Notes: generated from the sequence alone by a model not told the origin. 64,000 nucleotides of DNA from Trichopria drosophilae (GCA_030407085.1 CM059582.1:138067001-138131000); one strand, 5' to 3'. Shown: positions 1 to 12,856, numbered from the stretch's first letter. Translations and numbers: made by a program.

Positions 1-2
1 TA

Positions 3-278
3 TCAGGAACTCCTGTTCGAGATTCGCAAGCTGTATCGAGGATTGAAAATCAAGCTCGTCGTGCTGATAATTGGAGTGCTGGGAGGAATGAGACCAACTT
101 TCCTCCACAACATCAAAAGCATTCCGGCCTGCCGAATGCAGAAAGCAGTGCTGCTGGGATCTCTTTGTTTGCTGAGTTCACACGAGATCCTGTAACTACT
201 AACCCGATGGTAGAGGGACTGCACGGAAAGGGCGAAACAGGACTGACTCCTGTCTACGCAGGACTGGCTACTGCGTAG
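3..278 (+). CDS. Partial open frame entering from the left edge, unknown
   Basis: A frame starting at base 3 stays open for 92 codons and stops with TAG at 276-278. It is polar, rich in Asn, Glu, Gln and Ala, and looks coding in composition. No start is visible because it enters from outside the window. The last ~19 codons run into the palindromic inverted-repeat element that begins at 222, so the original 3' end was probably displaced by that insertion. I do not recognise a family. A fragment of a retroelement gag-like protein is possible, since the window is almost entirely mobile DNA, but nothing in it proves this. Confidence 0.25.
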   Translation, partial: SGTPVRDSQAVSRIENQARRADNWSAGRNETNFPPQHQKHSGLPNAESSAAGISLFAEFTRDPVTTNPMVEGLHGKGETGLTPVYAGLATA

Positions 279-1042
279 CCGGGTCGCGACCGCTCGAACA
301 TGACTCACTCCTGCGTACGCAGGAGTGAGTCCTGCGTACGCAGTAACCAGTCCTGTCGAAGACAGGAACGCCATAGACAGCACCCACTACTGCGTACGCA
401 GCACCCATTACTGCGTACGCAGCACTCAGTCCTGCGTACGCAGTACTCTCTCCTCTCTATAGACAGCAGTATTTGACGATATATACAAATATAGGTTATA
501 GGTTTCAGAGTTGAATGTATTGCAAAATTTAAAATAGCTGATCCGCAGAATTGCGGTATGTATAACGCAGAATTTACATTCGTGACGGCCTCACAATGTG
601 AACACACTATTTCAAAGCTACTTTCATCAAGAAGAGAAGACTCTGATGTAGCACCACTCATCACTATTTACACACATACAATGCATTTTTTTAAAGCGAG
701 GTTATGTTATGTGTCATGCATTTAAAAACATAACTTTTGCAATATACTTACTTCTTGGTTATTTCTTTTCCGTTTAATAATTATTAAACACAAAACGTGT
801 CGGCTGACAAAATACTCGTATCACGCGCGCGCGCCGGAACTTTTCCTGTTTACACAGGAGAGAGAACTGCGTACGAAGGACTGAGTGCTTCGTACGCAGT
901 ACTGGGTGCTGTCTATGGCGTTCCTGTCTTCGACAGGACTGGTTACTGCGTACGCAGGAGTGAGTCATGTTCGAGCGGTCGCGACTCATCTACGCAGTAG
1001 CCAGTCCTGCGTAGACAGGAGTCACTCCTGTTTCGCCCTTTC
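222..1042. mobile_element. Inverted-repeat element made of CTGCGTACGCAG palindromes
   Basis: The left arm (222 to ~447) starts CACGGAAAGGGCGAAACAGG and the right arm (~841-1042) ends with its reverse complement. Both arms contain the perfect 12-bp palindrome CTGCGTACGCAG: five copies at 311, 332, 390, 411 and 432 on the left, and one intact (946) plus degenerate copies (near 867 and 888) on the right. The arms enclose ~390 bp of AT-rich DNA without a convincing ORF. No clear target duplication is seen at the outer ends. This is a non-autonomous foldback-type element of unassigned superfamily. The short ORFs on both strands here arise from the palindromes and are not genes. Confidence 0.7.
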
Positions 1043-4000
1043 CGTGTGGTTGCAGTTACCATCGAAATGGCTCGGTGCAGTCTGCAGCGGAGGGGATAGA
1101 TATCGGAGCCACCTTTCTGCTGCAGACTGCACAAGTGGATTATGGAGGGCCAATGGAGGTTAGGGTTTTAGTCGGTAAACCTTGCCCGGAACATCAAGGA
1201 CAAGGGAGTCGGACACACGGGGGTTTAAAGAACATCTTTAACCCCTTTGTGGTACCTAATGCATTCTCCCCCTCCGGAAAAAAAAATAATACTACCATCA
1301 TCGTAAAACCATCCACATGGACTCGATTCTGAAGTACACGAATCCAGTGAGCTAGTTTATGAAAATTTATTATCGCAAAATTTGCTGGTCCGATACTGCT
1401 GAGAATTCGCTCAAAATAATAATGTCTTAATAAAACATGTTTTTTGTGCCACCAACGTCATAGTGACAACCGCCTATGTTGCTATCGATATTTTTAATGA
1501 AGGGTTTGAACTTGTGTGGAAAATCATGAAAATCAATCAAATAACCGTACAGAAATTCGAAAAATTACCACACCAGATCAACATGGATCGCAGGTTCTAT
1601 TATACAGCTCAGGTATATGCGACTAGCTTTAAATCTACATATATCAAAAATAATATTTATAAAGATCGCGGTACGCATAACTAGGTCAACTTTTAACGAA
1701 TCTGAAGTCTTTTTTGTCCTTAGGGAGTGATGTGACCGAAGACGGATATCGACTATTGACGCAGTCGGAAAGAAAACTATTTTTATAGTAAAACATCAGC
1801 TATAAACATATAAGTATATGTATGCTACATAATATATGCATTTAATTAATTACAATTTAATTGCAACTGTAGTACTGTCATTAGGTGATTTATTAATGAT
1901 TAAGCTGATGGCTTAAACAAGTATTATTTAACATTACCATTTTGATTTTGAGAGCTGACAAACTTGTGGAAAATAAATTTGTCAATCCTCCAGAACTTGT
2001 AAATGAATGTGTGAAAGCCCCAAGCCTTAGGTCAGATCGTTCAAAATGTATTGACTTAATCAAAATTACATTTTATGCAAATTACGCCAGCATTTTCAAC
2101 TTTAGCTTAAATTGTTTATAGTTTAAGCTCTTAATTTTGTAAATAAAAGTATTTAATGACTTTCCATAAATGTGAAAGTTATTAAAAACTAAACTAAACC
2201 TTGGATTGATATTGTAGAGGCTTTTTTGTGATAATGATATCCTAGTGAGTAATCTGCCTTCAGTTCGTGAAATGTGCCCATATCTGATTACAGTGGAATT
2301 TCCATATATTTACTCAATCTGTTTCTCATCTTCCACTCAAATCTTGTTATATTTCCCAAAAGAACATTGTTTCCCATGACAACAATGTTTTCTCGTTTCT
2401 TCCCCATGTGACAGGTATTTTTCCATCAGAAACGACTGTTTTTGGTATTACAATAACAGTATTCGAATGCATGTATGAATTAATCAATGATTGCTAAAAT
2501 ATTATTTGTTTATCGACCATTCTTATCATTTACCATCACTGATTGCTAGTGTTCACTGTGTACAGTTTGAGCATTTCATACCATAGTTGCATAATTTTAC
2601 TTTTTAACTATTTCACTTTTAACGACTTTATGGTGCAGTTTTTTCCATAAGAAACTATAGTTATATAATGTAATGTACGTTGACATTTAATAAATTAATA
2701 CCTACTTTCCGTACATCTATAATATAATATATTATCATTTCAGTTATTAACAGATATATAAATAATTTTCCTGTAGGGACGGTGAGTTTTCTGCCATTGC
2801 TTGACTGTCTTTGCTCATTCGACATATTGACCTATATGGATCCACAATGTGATGTTCCAAAAGAATGGGATGAAGCTAACCCGGTGTTTATATCCAATAG
2901 TCAACAAGTGCAGCTTAGATCATTTTCAACATCTCTGCATAAAATGGAAACTGTTGTTAGCTACAAAAATATATAAAATTCCTTATTATCCTCCTCTCCA
3001 AAAAAATGATTTTTTAATGATTTTGCAGAATTATGATAGTAGGTGTACATCGTAAGCGATAGTTAAGTAATTAATGATTTATCATATTTGTAGCCGTATG
3101 TACACTTTTTTATTATGTAATATAACATTATTTCCGAATTAGCATTTGTTTCTTTAAGGTTGAAAACACCACAATATCATTTGCAATCCTTAAACGTGCA
3201 GGTGCGCGGTCCGAATAAGAACCGAGTATGAAATAAGATGTTAAATGAACTTTATTTAGCTTAATCCACTTGTTTCTTAAAGAATGAGAATACACAATAC
3301 ACATAATCCAATGTGAGTACTAAACCGAGCACAAATGCGTAATTAAAAAGTGAAATTTGAGCGGCACGTGGGTGACCGAGGCAAAGGGCTGTGGCGTTCA
3401 CCGAGACGAAATTTAGTTAAATCTCGAAACGAATCGTAAAACGGCGTTTTAGAGCGTGAAATTCCGGGTCAGACTGCGAAATTTCAAGTTCCATATCGGA
3501 CGATCCAAGATACAATTCTCCCTGCATAGCGGCGTGCATGCCATGGAAACCGGAAAAGAGTTAATCAACAAGCGGTCAAATTCACAATCCAATTCCTCGA
3601 CAACCGCGAGATTTGAAAACGACAAATGAAACATATAATATATACGGGGTCAGTATCGATTCATAGTAGAGCACACGCCCTGTACTAACGTTCGCTCATA
3701 GATGGCGCGGGATGTAGCTTTTCGACGCGAATGCACTTGGTATATGCGCGAACACCATTATTACATCCTACTTAATTGTTATTTAGACTATACAAAAAGT
3801 ACTGCCTATTTGTATAATTACTACTTACTTCTTTATTTATTACATTTTTTACATAAGAAATAATAATAGATTATAAAAAAGGGGGCGAAACTTCAACGTG
3901 CAAAAATAGTTTCTGATAACGTTGCTGCCAACAGTAGTTAATGTTTTCAGTAACTCTAGGTGCAATTTTGTTTCTTTTCAAGATTCGGAACTACCTGGGC

Positions 4001-4680
4001 ACCTCAACAGGAGAAATAATAAGGAACTTTACTCACGATTAATGGGAATCATTAGTGACTTGCTCTTTTAATTGGCACAATATTGCAGTATTAGATACTG
4101 AGAGTGATTTTGGGAAGAGAAGAATTTCTGAAATGACTCATATCGAACTGCATCGCAATTAGCTTAATAAAAATGAGGATAAGTTTAATTGAAATAAGTC
4201 TAATGCAGACATAATACGTCTTAAGATATTAAAATTTCGTTCCCACAACATCAAATGCGACTATAACAACTGACTACTAAAATTATGTTTTGTATCTCTA
4301 GTTTATGGAGTTAATTTAAATTTATCCGAATATTTTATTTGTCCAGTACGACACTGTCCCTCTAATTGTCTCAGTAATTTTTGGATATTGCGAAAATGTT
4401 TATGTCATAAATAATCAGCTGATTCCCTCTCTGGTTTTTTGTATTGTGTTCATCGTGTTTTTAATCATGGGATGTTTTTTTTGTCTACTCCGAAAATTGT
4501 CAATTATTACAATTTTTAGTTCGATAAAAGTTAACGCATCAATTTATTCTTTGTTTCTTTTCATTGTTGTGTTGGTGCACGCTTGTTTAGTGTTTGTCAC
4601 AACTATGCTCCAAAATCGTACGAGTCTCTGCGATTCTGCCTACCTACTTTTGAAAATCTATGTGCCATTTCCATTATTAT
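1043..4680. other. AT-rich DNA without a supportable gene
   Basis: About 3.6 kb of mostly AT-rich sequence. 1050-1330 is more GC-balanced and may be a retroelement remnant, but has no recognisable domain. 3190-3760 is a moderately GC-rich island with a reversed polyadenylation-like TTTATT, which could be an old minus-strand LTR, but I cannot find matching ends. The open frames here (60-80 codons) carry no motif I recognise. Confidence 0.5.
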
Positions 4681-4966
4681 TGTAGAGGGGTTCTATTGTG
4701 GACAGTTCATCTTAATTGTTGTAGTCATATAGTATACACCGGGAACACGCGAGATGCGCTGATTGTCCGGATAAAGTCTGTAGTGGAAGAGGACAAGGCG
4801 GCCAGATAGCGTTGAACGCAAGAGCGAGGGTGTCAGTCGAAAAATAGCGAGCGAACGGTGCGCACGTCGGTCTTCCGAACGCAAGGAATATAGTACCCGC
4901 AACAAAATAAAGTTTTAGATATTTTGTGTGATAAGACGATTGACTTGAATTCCTTTATCCCCTACA
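4681..4966 (+). mobile_element. Solo LTR, 286 bp, with 4-bp target duplication
   Basis: The segment starts TGTAGAGGGG and ends CCCCTACA, i.e. TG...CA with a short terminal inverted repeat. TTAT lies immediately before (4677-4680) and after (4967-4970), a 4-bp target duplication. An AATAAA signal is present at 4906-4911 and a TATA-like CATATAGTATAC near 4727. No retroelement coding sequence adjoins it, so it is best read as a solo LTR left by recombination between the two LTRs of a Ty3/gypsy-like or BEL-like retrotransposon. Ends and duplication are seen directly; the superfamily is inferred. Confidence 0.8.
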
Positions 4967-7900
4967 TTATATAAGGTACATACTGCCTTATAATGTTAAA
5001 TTAAAACTTGCGAGTCTTTACTTTTAGGGCATACAATTTTGCCTGTATGTACGGCCCTTATGCCAAAAATATTAATAATGGGAAAATCGAGCTAGTTTAA
5101 AATTCATATCTGCCATACACTTTCGGAATCGGTAGATTTGAGCGTACCTTTCCTGCCTCCGTTATCTAGCTCCGGATGGCTTATTATGGATTTCCGAATG
5201 CATGTGAGAGTTTTTACATTAATTAACCGATTGCTTCTCTTGGGGTCTACCGAATATCTTTGTTCGAGAACCCAAAGACCAGGGGGCAGTAGAGTCAACG
5301 CTAAATACCAGCGACATTCAGCAGCCCATTTTCTTCATGAACGCGCGTGTATTTAATTCGTGCCTCTCACAATTATATAGTTCACAACCATAGCTTTTAT
5401 AAACCGAATCAAATCATTGTTGAATACAAATCATCTTCCCAGTGCATCAGCTAAGACCTTGTAGATCGTCAATATTCCAATTGAAATGTTCTAAATGAAT
5501 AGAGCACTGGTGAGTCCACAATTTCAAAATTGTGAAAAATGAAATTGATAAATTCATCAATTTTTTTAAAATTATTGTTAAAAGTTGTTTTTCTTAAGGG
5601 TAGACTCATCCGATTGGAATTTAAAAAATGTTATAAAATAGTATGATGCCTTCTGAACAAAAAAGTTTTGATCGTCCGAGATGGGTGGGGCTATAGTTTT
5701 TGAGAAAAAAATTAATTTATCAGCGAGGAGACACTCTGCGCGTTTGCGTCGCGTTGCGCCTCGAGCGCGGTGAGTCCCCTGCTGCGTTCGATCCCACCTT
5801 TCTGGCCCGGTGTTGTTCGTAAGTGAAGTTGCTTACAATTATATTTTAACTTCCGACGCCTTGTATCAGTGGGCAAGAAAAAATTGAGTCTAATCTTTTT
5901 CATTTCAAAATGTGATTATAAAGTTACTGCTGATTCTCTGAAAGAAAGATTTCCTGAAACTAGCACGATAGCAGGAACGCAAAAGTACCATGCTCTGATT
6001 CCGATCGATAACTGCAAGCTTATGTTAAAACAATATTCATCAGCATCAGATTATGAAATATTTTTCAATATTAAAACAGCCAAAAGAAAAAGCTGTTCAA
6101 CATGATAACGTAAATTTTATTCGTGAGAGGTAAGGGGACTCACATTAAAAAAGCACCCCAATGAGATGAGAACCCTATCACGTCCACATCGTTCATCCTG
6201 GGAAGCGCTAAGTGGGGAATGATTTTTAAAAAATGAATAAAAACCAGTCCTAATAAGGTAAATGTCCTGATTAATGCCCATGTCCCGATTTAGTGGCCAT
6301 TAGCCTTGTTGCGCCCAGCACCGGATGTATAGGTCCCAACGAAGTCGCTTCCGTATGCCCACCGATGTCTACATACGTCGGAGCCTTTTCTTTCATAAAT
6401 TGAAAACTATACAACATTTCAGATGTATGACCGCTTAAATTATAGGTGAGAGTGTACTCATTAAGATAAACTACGGTAGAAAGCCTAAATTTTAATCGGT
6501 GCCTTCATAACCGGAGGTAAGCTTTCAATAAAATTGCGATAAAGCTTGCGACCGACGGGGAAATCGCCTCTATCCCCTAGGGGGAGTGCGCTGGCAAGGC
6601 GTATCCCGGTCCCTCGCCATGGGGCCCGAGCCTTAAAGCCATATAGGCGGGTGGGACTCGGTTACCAAATCACGAGACGATGTAATGTTGTACAGGATGA
6701 TCTTCCATTGGCACTCTACTCGTGAATAATCGCATATTGTGTCAAATTTAAGAATATTTTTCCCTTTGAAAAATGTCCACGCAAATACAGTTTTCAAGTT
6801 ATTCAATGAAGTTGTAGCAGTAGCATTTTCGACCAACGTCAGGAATGAAATCAAAGTAGATGCACGTCGGCGAGACAAGTCAGCTGATTTGCGTTTTGTT
6901 TTATCGTAGCAGCATAAATTCAAAATATCGATCGAACCTGAAGTTCGATTTCTACAGTTAAGGTAAATTTATAAATTGACAGTCGGATTACAAAAATCAT
7001 TGGGAATCCAGTGTAAAATATAAAGATTATGAATTTGTAATACCTAAAAGTATAAGAAAACAAATTAAATCGGCTAAGGAATGAACTTTTTAGAACTTTT
7101 TAGAACTTTTTAGGAAAGAAATTTTTACTACATAAATAAAACTGAATATCAAAACAATTTTAAAATTATTTGGAGACTTTTAAAATTTTTTTAGTCAGTT
7201 AAGGTCGGTGAGAAATTACAAAAACAAATTTATAATGAATTAAATTATATACATAGCGGTTTGGATAATTGAAAACAAATTTAATATTTAATTTCCTCAT
7301 TCGAATCACAAAATTGTCAAGCTCCTGCGCAAGAATGTTCAGTTTTGCAGAATAAAGACATTCTCTGTTGAGGAAATTCTCAAAGACGGAAAAATCAAAC
7401 AATTACTACCAGAGCTATTGAAATGTTTTCACCGTGTTTAATTAAAAATTATCTTATAATTTTATTTTTTCAAACGTCTCCGTTTTAAAATACTAAAAGT
7501 TGTACCAAATATTGAAAACAACAGAATTGTTTGAACAGCAAAATAAAATTACAGTTTTATTTCCTCTTAACCAAACTGATAGAAAGGGTAAAATTCATAC
7601 TTTTGAAACTGTTAACCAATTATCACTGGTTTTACAATAAAAAAAGAGTCAGCTTGCAGGTTACGCGATTTTTGCACTTAGAAACTTTAATCAACTCTCG
7701 CAGATTTAACTGAATATGAAGGACACCAGAGGTTGACAGAGTTGTTCGTCAAACAAAAATATATAATTCTTCACTAATTTACAAAAATATATCTACATTT
7801 GTAAAATATTAAAAATATTCGGATTTCCTGGCACCCAAGAACCGCTCAAAATCCAATGTAAAATGTGGAAATTGTAAATATTTAACACTAAAAACGAAAT

Positions 7901-8678
7901 TCCATATAAATTAAATCGGACGAAAAGGACGTAACTTCTGTTATTAGAGAACGAAAATTGAATTGCAGAAGGTTTTTGAAATGTTTTTTAGTTGTAATTC
8001 AACTAAACGTTAAAATTGTATCGGTTGTTGATGGTTATCTTATTTTAGCTGCAAAATAAAAGTTAATGTTAATTCGCAATTAAAAAGTACTCATTTAGGG
8101 AAAACTTTAGACTCCATAGAGTAAAATGTTATAATCTCATAGGGTTTACTCAATGCTCATCCTCAAACACTTCATCTTTATTCAGGCCCTAAAAGTGTAC
8201 TCTATGGCCACGAATCGAAAACTACTATTTGGGGAACGGATTTGTACCAACAAAATAACTACAATAATTTCTAATTAATTATCTTCTCATTTGGGCAATT
8301 TTGATACATGAAAAATCAATTCGGGATAATTCTAAGAGAATAAATTTGTTAGAGATTAGAAATTTTCTAGTATAAACATGGAAATATAATTTTACACTGT
8401 TTATCTCTTGATATAATGACTGGACAATTTGGATACTGAATATTTCAATTAACTTACTCAGATTTGCACTGAAATAAAATTGAGCGATAGGTTATATTAT
8501 TATAATATATATGATAATAATACCAAATTATACATAAATTTGTAATTAATCACCCAGTTTGTTTCGTGATTTCTCTACATCAATCACTGTTTATCAACAC
8601 TTAATTGTGATATTTTGGTTTATTGTTTAGCATTACTTTCGTGCCTTGTATTTCGAATATTGTATCTCACATTTACTT
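4967..8678. other. Mostly AT-rich spacer with small GC-rich islands
   Basis: No complete gene is recognisable. Two GC-rich islands stand out: 5715-5830 and 6250-6665. The second contains a C/G-rich stretch around 6550-6655 that looks like retroelement 3' UTR, but I cannot name the family. 7081-7112 has a short tandem repeat of GAACTTTTTA. The remainder is A/T-rich with only short random frames. Confidence 0.4.
5869..6105 (+). CDS. Short unrecognised open frame (about 78 codons)
   Basis: An open frame with non-random composition (Lys/Ser/Thr rich with regular hydrophobic positions) from about 5869 to a TGA at 6103-6105. The first codon counted is GTG, so no real start is shown. It follows a GC-rich island at 5715-5830. 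It could be a fragment of a transposon protein or an exon of a degenerate gene. No motif allows a functional call. Confidence 0.15.
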   Translation: MGKKKLSLIFFISKCDYKVTADSLKERFPETSTIAGTQKYHALIPIDNCKLMLKQYSSASDYEIFFNIKTAKRKSCST

Positions 8679-9284
8679 TGTGACGAAGCCCGTCACAGAT
8701 CGGCACGCTGGCCGAACCCCGCGCCATCTCTTGAGGCCGGGCGTAACCCCGCCACCAAGTTCCGCCCCTCCCGGAGGAGGACCGGGTTGTACCAGAGCGC
8801 GCCTCCACTCGTTTCCCCTACTGGTCGTGCCGCAGTGCACCTCCAGAGTTCCCGAGGAACGGGCCTCGGCCACTGCCGCCGACCTCTCCCTCTCTATCTC
8901 TCTCTCGCTCTCTCTCACAGCGGCGACGTCGAGCCCGAGATGAGTCGGTGACGCACCGCCACGCAAGAGAAGAGCACGATAGGACAGTCAGTATCAGTGA
9001 GGCTCTCGATACGGAAGTATACACTTGTTCGCGCCCCGCGTTAAACGGTAAAAGTTGCAAGTCGGAATCACCCAAGGAGAGACGTGTCCTGTAGAAAGGA
9101 AGAAAAAGAAAAGACGTGCCCCGCAGAATCACCACCGAGGAAGAGACTACAGGTCACGCGATCATTGAATCGGGTGACTCGACTTAGAACATCGAGTTGC
9201 ATCGCGACCTTGAGAAGCGTCCGCTCTGTTAGGATTGTTTTTTTTTTTAGGTTCCGGTAGTTCTTGTAGAAATTAACGACTAGA
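8679..9284 (+). repeat. Left LTR / leader of the gypsy element
   Basis: Begins TGTGACGAAGCCCGTCACAG, a short internal hairpin (GTGACG/CGTCAC) typical of gypsy LTR starts. The first ~490 bp match the block at 18927-19425, including a CT-rich microsatellite (8888-8920) and the GAGACTACAG motif near 9146. The right boundary is uncertain. I end it where the gag-like open frame begins. Homology and start are seen; calling it an LTR is inference from its position flanking gag-pol. Confidence 0.65.
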
Positions 9285-9931
9285 TTCCAATACCTATCGT
9301 CACGCTTACACGGTTCCCACCACCGCAACCGAATATTTCCCCATCACGACCGCCCGTGTCGTATACGGCAACCGCTACACACGTCACGCCCACTCGTGCG
9401 GCGGAGCGACGCGTAGCCAGTCCGGAGCAAATTTCGGCAATCCGGGCAGATATCAACCGGGTAGTCGATTTACGCGACCTTATCGGTCGGTGCGACAAAG
9501 CCGAACTGTTGATATCCGGAGCGATAGAGGTGGTCCGGGATCGGCTCGTAAGATATACGCTCTTACAGCGGTTCCCGGACACCCCGGTCGAGTGGGATAG
9601 ACAAACAGATGGACGAGGCGATCACCCCCCATATACGTTGTCCGAAGTGGTGAGTTGCCTCCTTTATAGGAACATGTTAAGTGCTTCCCTGCAGGCTACC
9701 CATCTTGATCCCGTCGAACTCCATCGGTTAACTCGATTAGGAACCTCAGAGGTGCCTATCTACGGTCTTCCGCCTGACCAATCGCGCGCTCATTATCGGG
9801 ACCCTATCTCGTTTGGGGAGGAGAGCTTCCGGTTCTCGGTGGCAGATGCAACCACATACCAGGTCGACCGGTCCAATGAGGGGTCCATAGGAGGAGTCCC
9901 TCGCGACGCACAACGAGAGAACGTGCCTTGA
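9285..9931 (+). pseudogene. gag: gag N-terminal fragment of the gypsy element
   Basis: Open frame from 9285 to the TGA at 9929-9931. No ATG opens it; the first usable codon in frame is GTG at 9356, so the original start is probably lost. The product is basic, rich in Arg, Asp and Pro, and lies directly after the LTR/leader, the usual position of the matrix/N-terminal part of gag. It has no diagnostic motif of its own and the call rests on position upstream of the capsid and zinc-knuckle pieces. The gag reading then shifts frame at least twice before 11349. Confidence 0.55.
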
Positions 9932-10086
9932 CGGGAGGTGCCGGCAAGTATCTGCCACAATCCGCCCAGCGCGCTAATGAGGGGTAATCACCCGCCGAAC
10001 GGGTCACGTGACCCTACCCTTTCGGCCCCCGAATCATTTCGACGTGATGCCGTCAATCTCGGAGTACGGGAAACACCCCACCCCCA

Positions 10087-11349
10087 GTGGTCAGGGGAGA
10101 TCGACACCCAAAATCGGGACGATTTCTATCTGCTACAGGTGGACCCCCCTCGTCCGGTAATGGCGGGGCGACGCCCCCCCCCCCCCGTCGTCCGAACGCG
10201 CACACGTCCCATGTCCACTTTCCAGTCGACCTGACATATAATATGTCCCCGATTCAACCCCCCTACAAGAGTACGCGGCTCGGTCACCCCCAAACCTCGC
10301 ATCGCCCTCACGGTAACGCGTCCACCGCTGGTGGATCATTCAACCTCAGCCTTTCGATGTCCGGTGTTCGATGCCAGAAGACTGCCATTGAGCATTGGGG
10401 GACGCACGGACCCTGTTATTCCAGCGAGGAGGGGGAGGACACGGAGGAGTTCCTCGTCAAATTGGGAGAATACGTCACTAGCCGGGATCTGACGGAAGAG
10501 GACCTCCTGCGCGCCCTACCTGAAACGTTCAAGTGATCAGCCCTCAACTAGTACCGGCTTTGTACGTTATTTTCGCGACGCGTTCGGCCAACCCCACCTA
10601 GAGGCCAGTATTAAGAGGGAGATCACCTTACGCACACAGGGACCTGAAGAGCCCATCCGCGAGTATTTAGTGGCCCTACGGAGTCTTTCCGCCCTTCTCA
10701 AGAAGAGCAGCTGGACATTGCGGTCCAAAACTTGCGTCCCGGTCTTGCGAGAAAAATCGAGCGAGACGCCGTTCTCGATTTCGCGGATTTACTGCGGATC
10801 GGTCGACAGGTGGAGGGGGCCGCAAATCAAGAGAGGGTCTACCGCCCCCCACCAGCGGCTAATCAGTCCGCCTTCCCCGCCTTCGCCTATACGCCAAAGA
10901 CGAGGCGAGGCAAGGAAAAGCTGGCCCTCGCGACGCCCGCGGTGAAGCCGGCCAAAGTTAGCGTCGTAACCCCACCCCCTCTGTCGCCAGCCCCCTACGA
11001 GGAAGAGGAGGCTGCGCCGGTAGCCCGCGTAGAGCGGAACAGAGGTTGTAACCCCACGCGCTCGGTACCGTCATACCAGCAGCACCAACCGCAAGTGGCA
11101 ACCACTAACAACCCCCGGCTATCAAGAGTACCTCGCCTCCTGGATGTGGCGCCGAGAGAGCGCCCACCCTCCAAGGCTAGGTCGCCGCCGAATCGGAACC
11201 CCGTCCGGTGTTATAATTGTAAGCAGACGGGTCACATATACCGAGAGTGCCCACATCCCTTTGGGCATTTTTGTAGGGTCTGTGGCTATCCAGGCCGTGA
11301 TGCGAACAATTGTCCCGCTTGCGCGCGTAAACGCTCGGGAAACTGTTAA
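10087..11349 (+). pseudogene. gag: gag capsid/nucleocapsid region, frameshifted
   Basis: Three overlapping frames continue gag. 10087-10536 carries the start of a capsid-like helical region (EEFLVKLGEY..., ALPETFK). The piece from ~10560 to 10730 continues in another frame, with YFRDAF and IREYLVALRS resembling Ty3/gypsy capsid. 10732-11349 carries the nucleocapsid: one canonical CCHC knuckle CYNCKQTGHIYREC (CX2CX4HX4C, ~11210-11251) and a second, altered one CRVCGYPGRDANNC in which the His is Arg. The frame ends with TAA followed by a run of 14 G at 11350. Runs of C near 10178 and G at 11350 are likely sites of the frameshifts. Confidence 0.75.
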
Positions 11350-11554
11350 GGGGGGGGGGGGGGAAACCCCTAAACCCCCCTTACAATCCCATCCGCGACC
11401 ATCCCTACGTCAAGCCGTATAATAAAAACATTTGAGAATAGAAGGATCGCTTCGGCAACACCTAAGCCCAGTGGGCGGAATATCGGGTCCGAGTCCATAG
11501 ATTCTTGTGAAGCCAATCAATGGACATTAGATTCGGACCCTCGCCCCCACTTTC

Positions 11555-11830
11555 GCGTAGCTTTGAATGGGAAGATTATTAGGGCACTCGTTGATACCGG
11601 AGCGTCGCGCTCGTAATTAGGCCTCGCGTGTCGGAAGGTAGTTTCGCCGTCCCCTGAGGTCAAGTGAGGAACAAGTAAGAGTTGCCAACGGCGCGCTAGT
11701 CCCATTAAATGGTGTCGTTACCCTCGCGATGACAGTAGATAGCCATACGCGAAATTAGGAGATAAGAGTTGCTCCCATCCACTATGCATGCGTGTTGGGG
11801 ATGGATTTCATGTGCCTATTCGGTCTTAAA
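11555..11830 (+). pseudogene. Retroviral-type aspartic protease, broken
   Basis: Translation around 11560-11612 gives an aspartic protease flap and active site, with the catalytic motif VDTGAS encoded at 11589-11606, followed two codons later by an in-frame TAA (11613-11615). The C-terminal half, ending in LGMDFM, is read in the frame opening at 11792 that continues into RT. The enzyme would have cut the gag-pol polyprotein. The in-frame stop makes this copy inactive. The domain boundary upstream is unclear because gag and pro are in different frames. Confidence 0.75.
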
Positions 11831-12850
11831 ATAGATACCGAGAATAATGCGTGGAGTAGCCGCCACGGCACCCCGCACTCGTTAAACGATTCCAGTGTTT
11901 CGGTCACCGCCTTCGCCGTACACGACTGCGCTGGATTGGTCGCCCCCTCTCAGGAAGCCGCCCCACGATTAAGGAGGCTGCTCGATAAATTCTACCCCGC
12001 AAATAGGACCCCTACGATCGGTAAAACGCGTCTGACGCAGCATGCTATCTTCGTACAGGGTCATCCCCCGATTCGTCAAAAGGCTCGCTTACTCTCTCCC
12101 TACATGCTAAAAGTAGCACAGGACGCGGTCGATCAAATGCTAAGTAGTGGCATCGTCGAACGCTCCTCGAGCCCCTGGATGAGTAACCCCGTTATTGTCC
12201 GGAAGTCGAATGGGACTTTTAGGTTCTGCGTCGACTTCCGAGACGTCAATAAAATAACAAAGAAGGATGCATACCCGTTCCCCTCGATGGATAGGATTCT
12301 GTCCGGGTTGAGTCGGGCCCAATGCATCACCACCCTCGATCTCAGCCAGGCCTACTTTCAGGTGCCGGTAGCACCTAACAGTCGGCCCGTTACCGCGTTC
12401 GCTGTCCCCGGTCGCGGTTTATTCCAATTTAAACGGATGCCTTTCGGGCTCACCAACGCGCCGGCGACCTTTCAGCGATTAGTGGACCGTCTCATCGACC
12501 CAGCGTGGGAACCACACGTCTTCGCGTACTTGGATGACATCATCATCGCCACGGACGATGAGGAGGACCACTTTCGCTACTTGAGACTTGTCTTGACCAG
12601 TCTGCGCAACGCCAGATTGGAATTAAACCTGGAAAAGAGTGAATTCTTCCGGGACGAGGTAAAATACCTCGGTTTTGTATTAAATAGAGATGGTTTGAAG
12701 ACGGATCCGGACAAGGTCGCTCCCGTTCTCGAATTCCCGCCCCCCACCAACCTCAAACAGCTAAGACGCTTTTTAGGGATGGTGGGGTGGTACGCGCGCT
12801 TTCTCCCAGATTTTTCGCGTGATCGCGTTCATCTGACCAAATTGTTAACA
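11792..12850 (+). CDS. pol: Reverse transcriptase domain of the gypsy element
   Basis: An open frame of 374 codons (11792-12916), the last ~20 codons being out-of-frame read-through. Visible RT blocks in order: FRFCVDFRDVN (block with the first catalytic Asp region), TLDLSQAYFQVPV (catalytic Asp), FQFKRMPFGLTNAPATFQR, the polymerase box YLDDIII (Tyr at 12527-12529), KSEFF, VKYLGFVLN and LRRFLGMVGWYARF. All three catalytic aspartates are present. This is the best preserved domain of the element. It is fused in phase to the C-terminus of protease upstream and runs into a deletion in RNase H at about 12852. Confidence 0.92.
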
Positions 12851-12856
12851 AAGAAT

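Noticed and set aside
8620..9135. Overlapping ORFs of ~100 codons on both strands
   Set aside because: They lie in the GC-rich LTR/leader; composition alone keeps frames open and no domain is seen.
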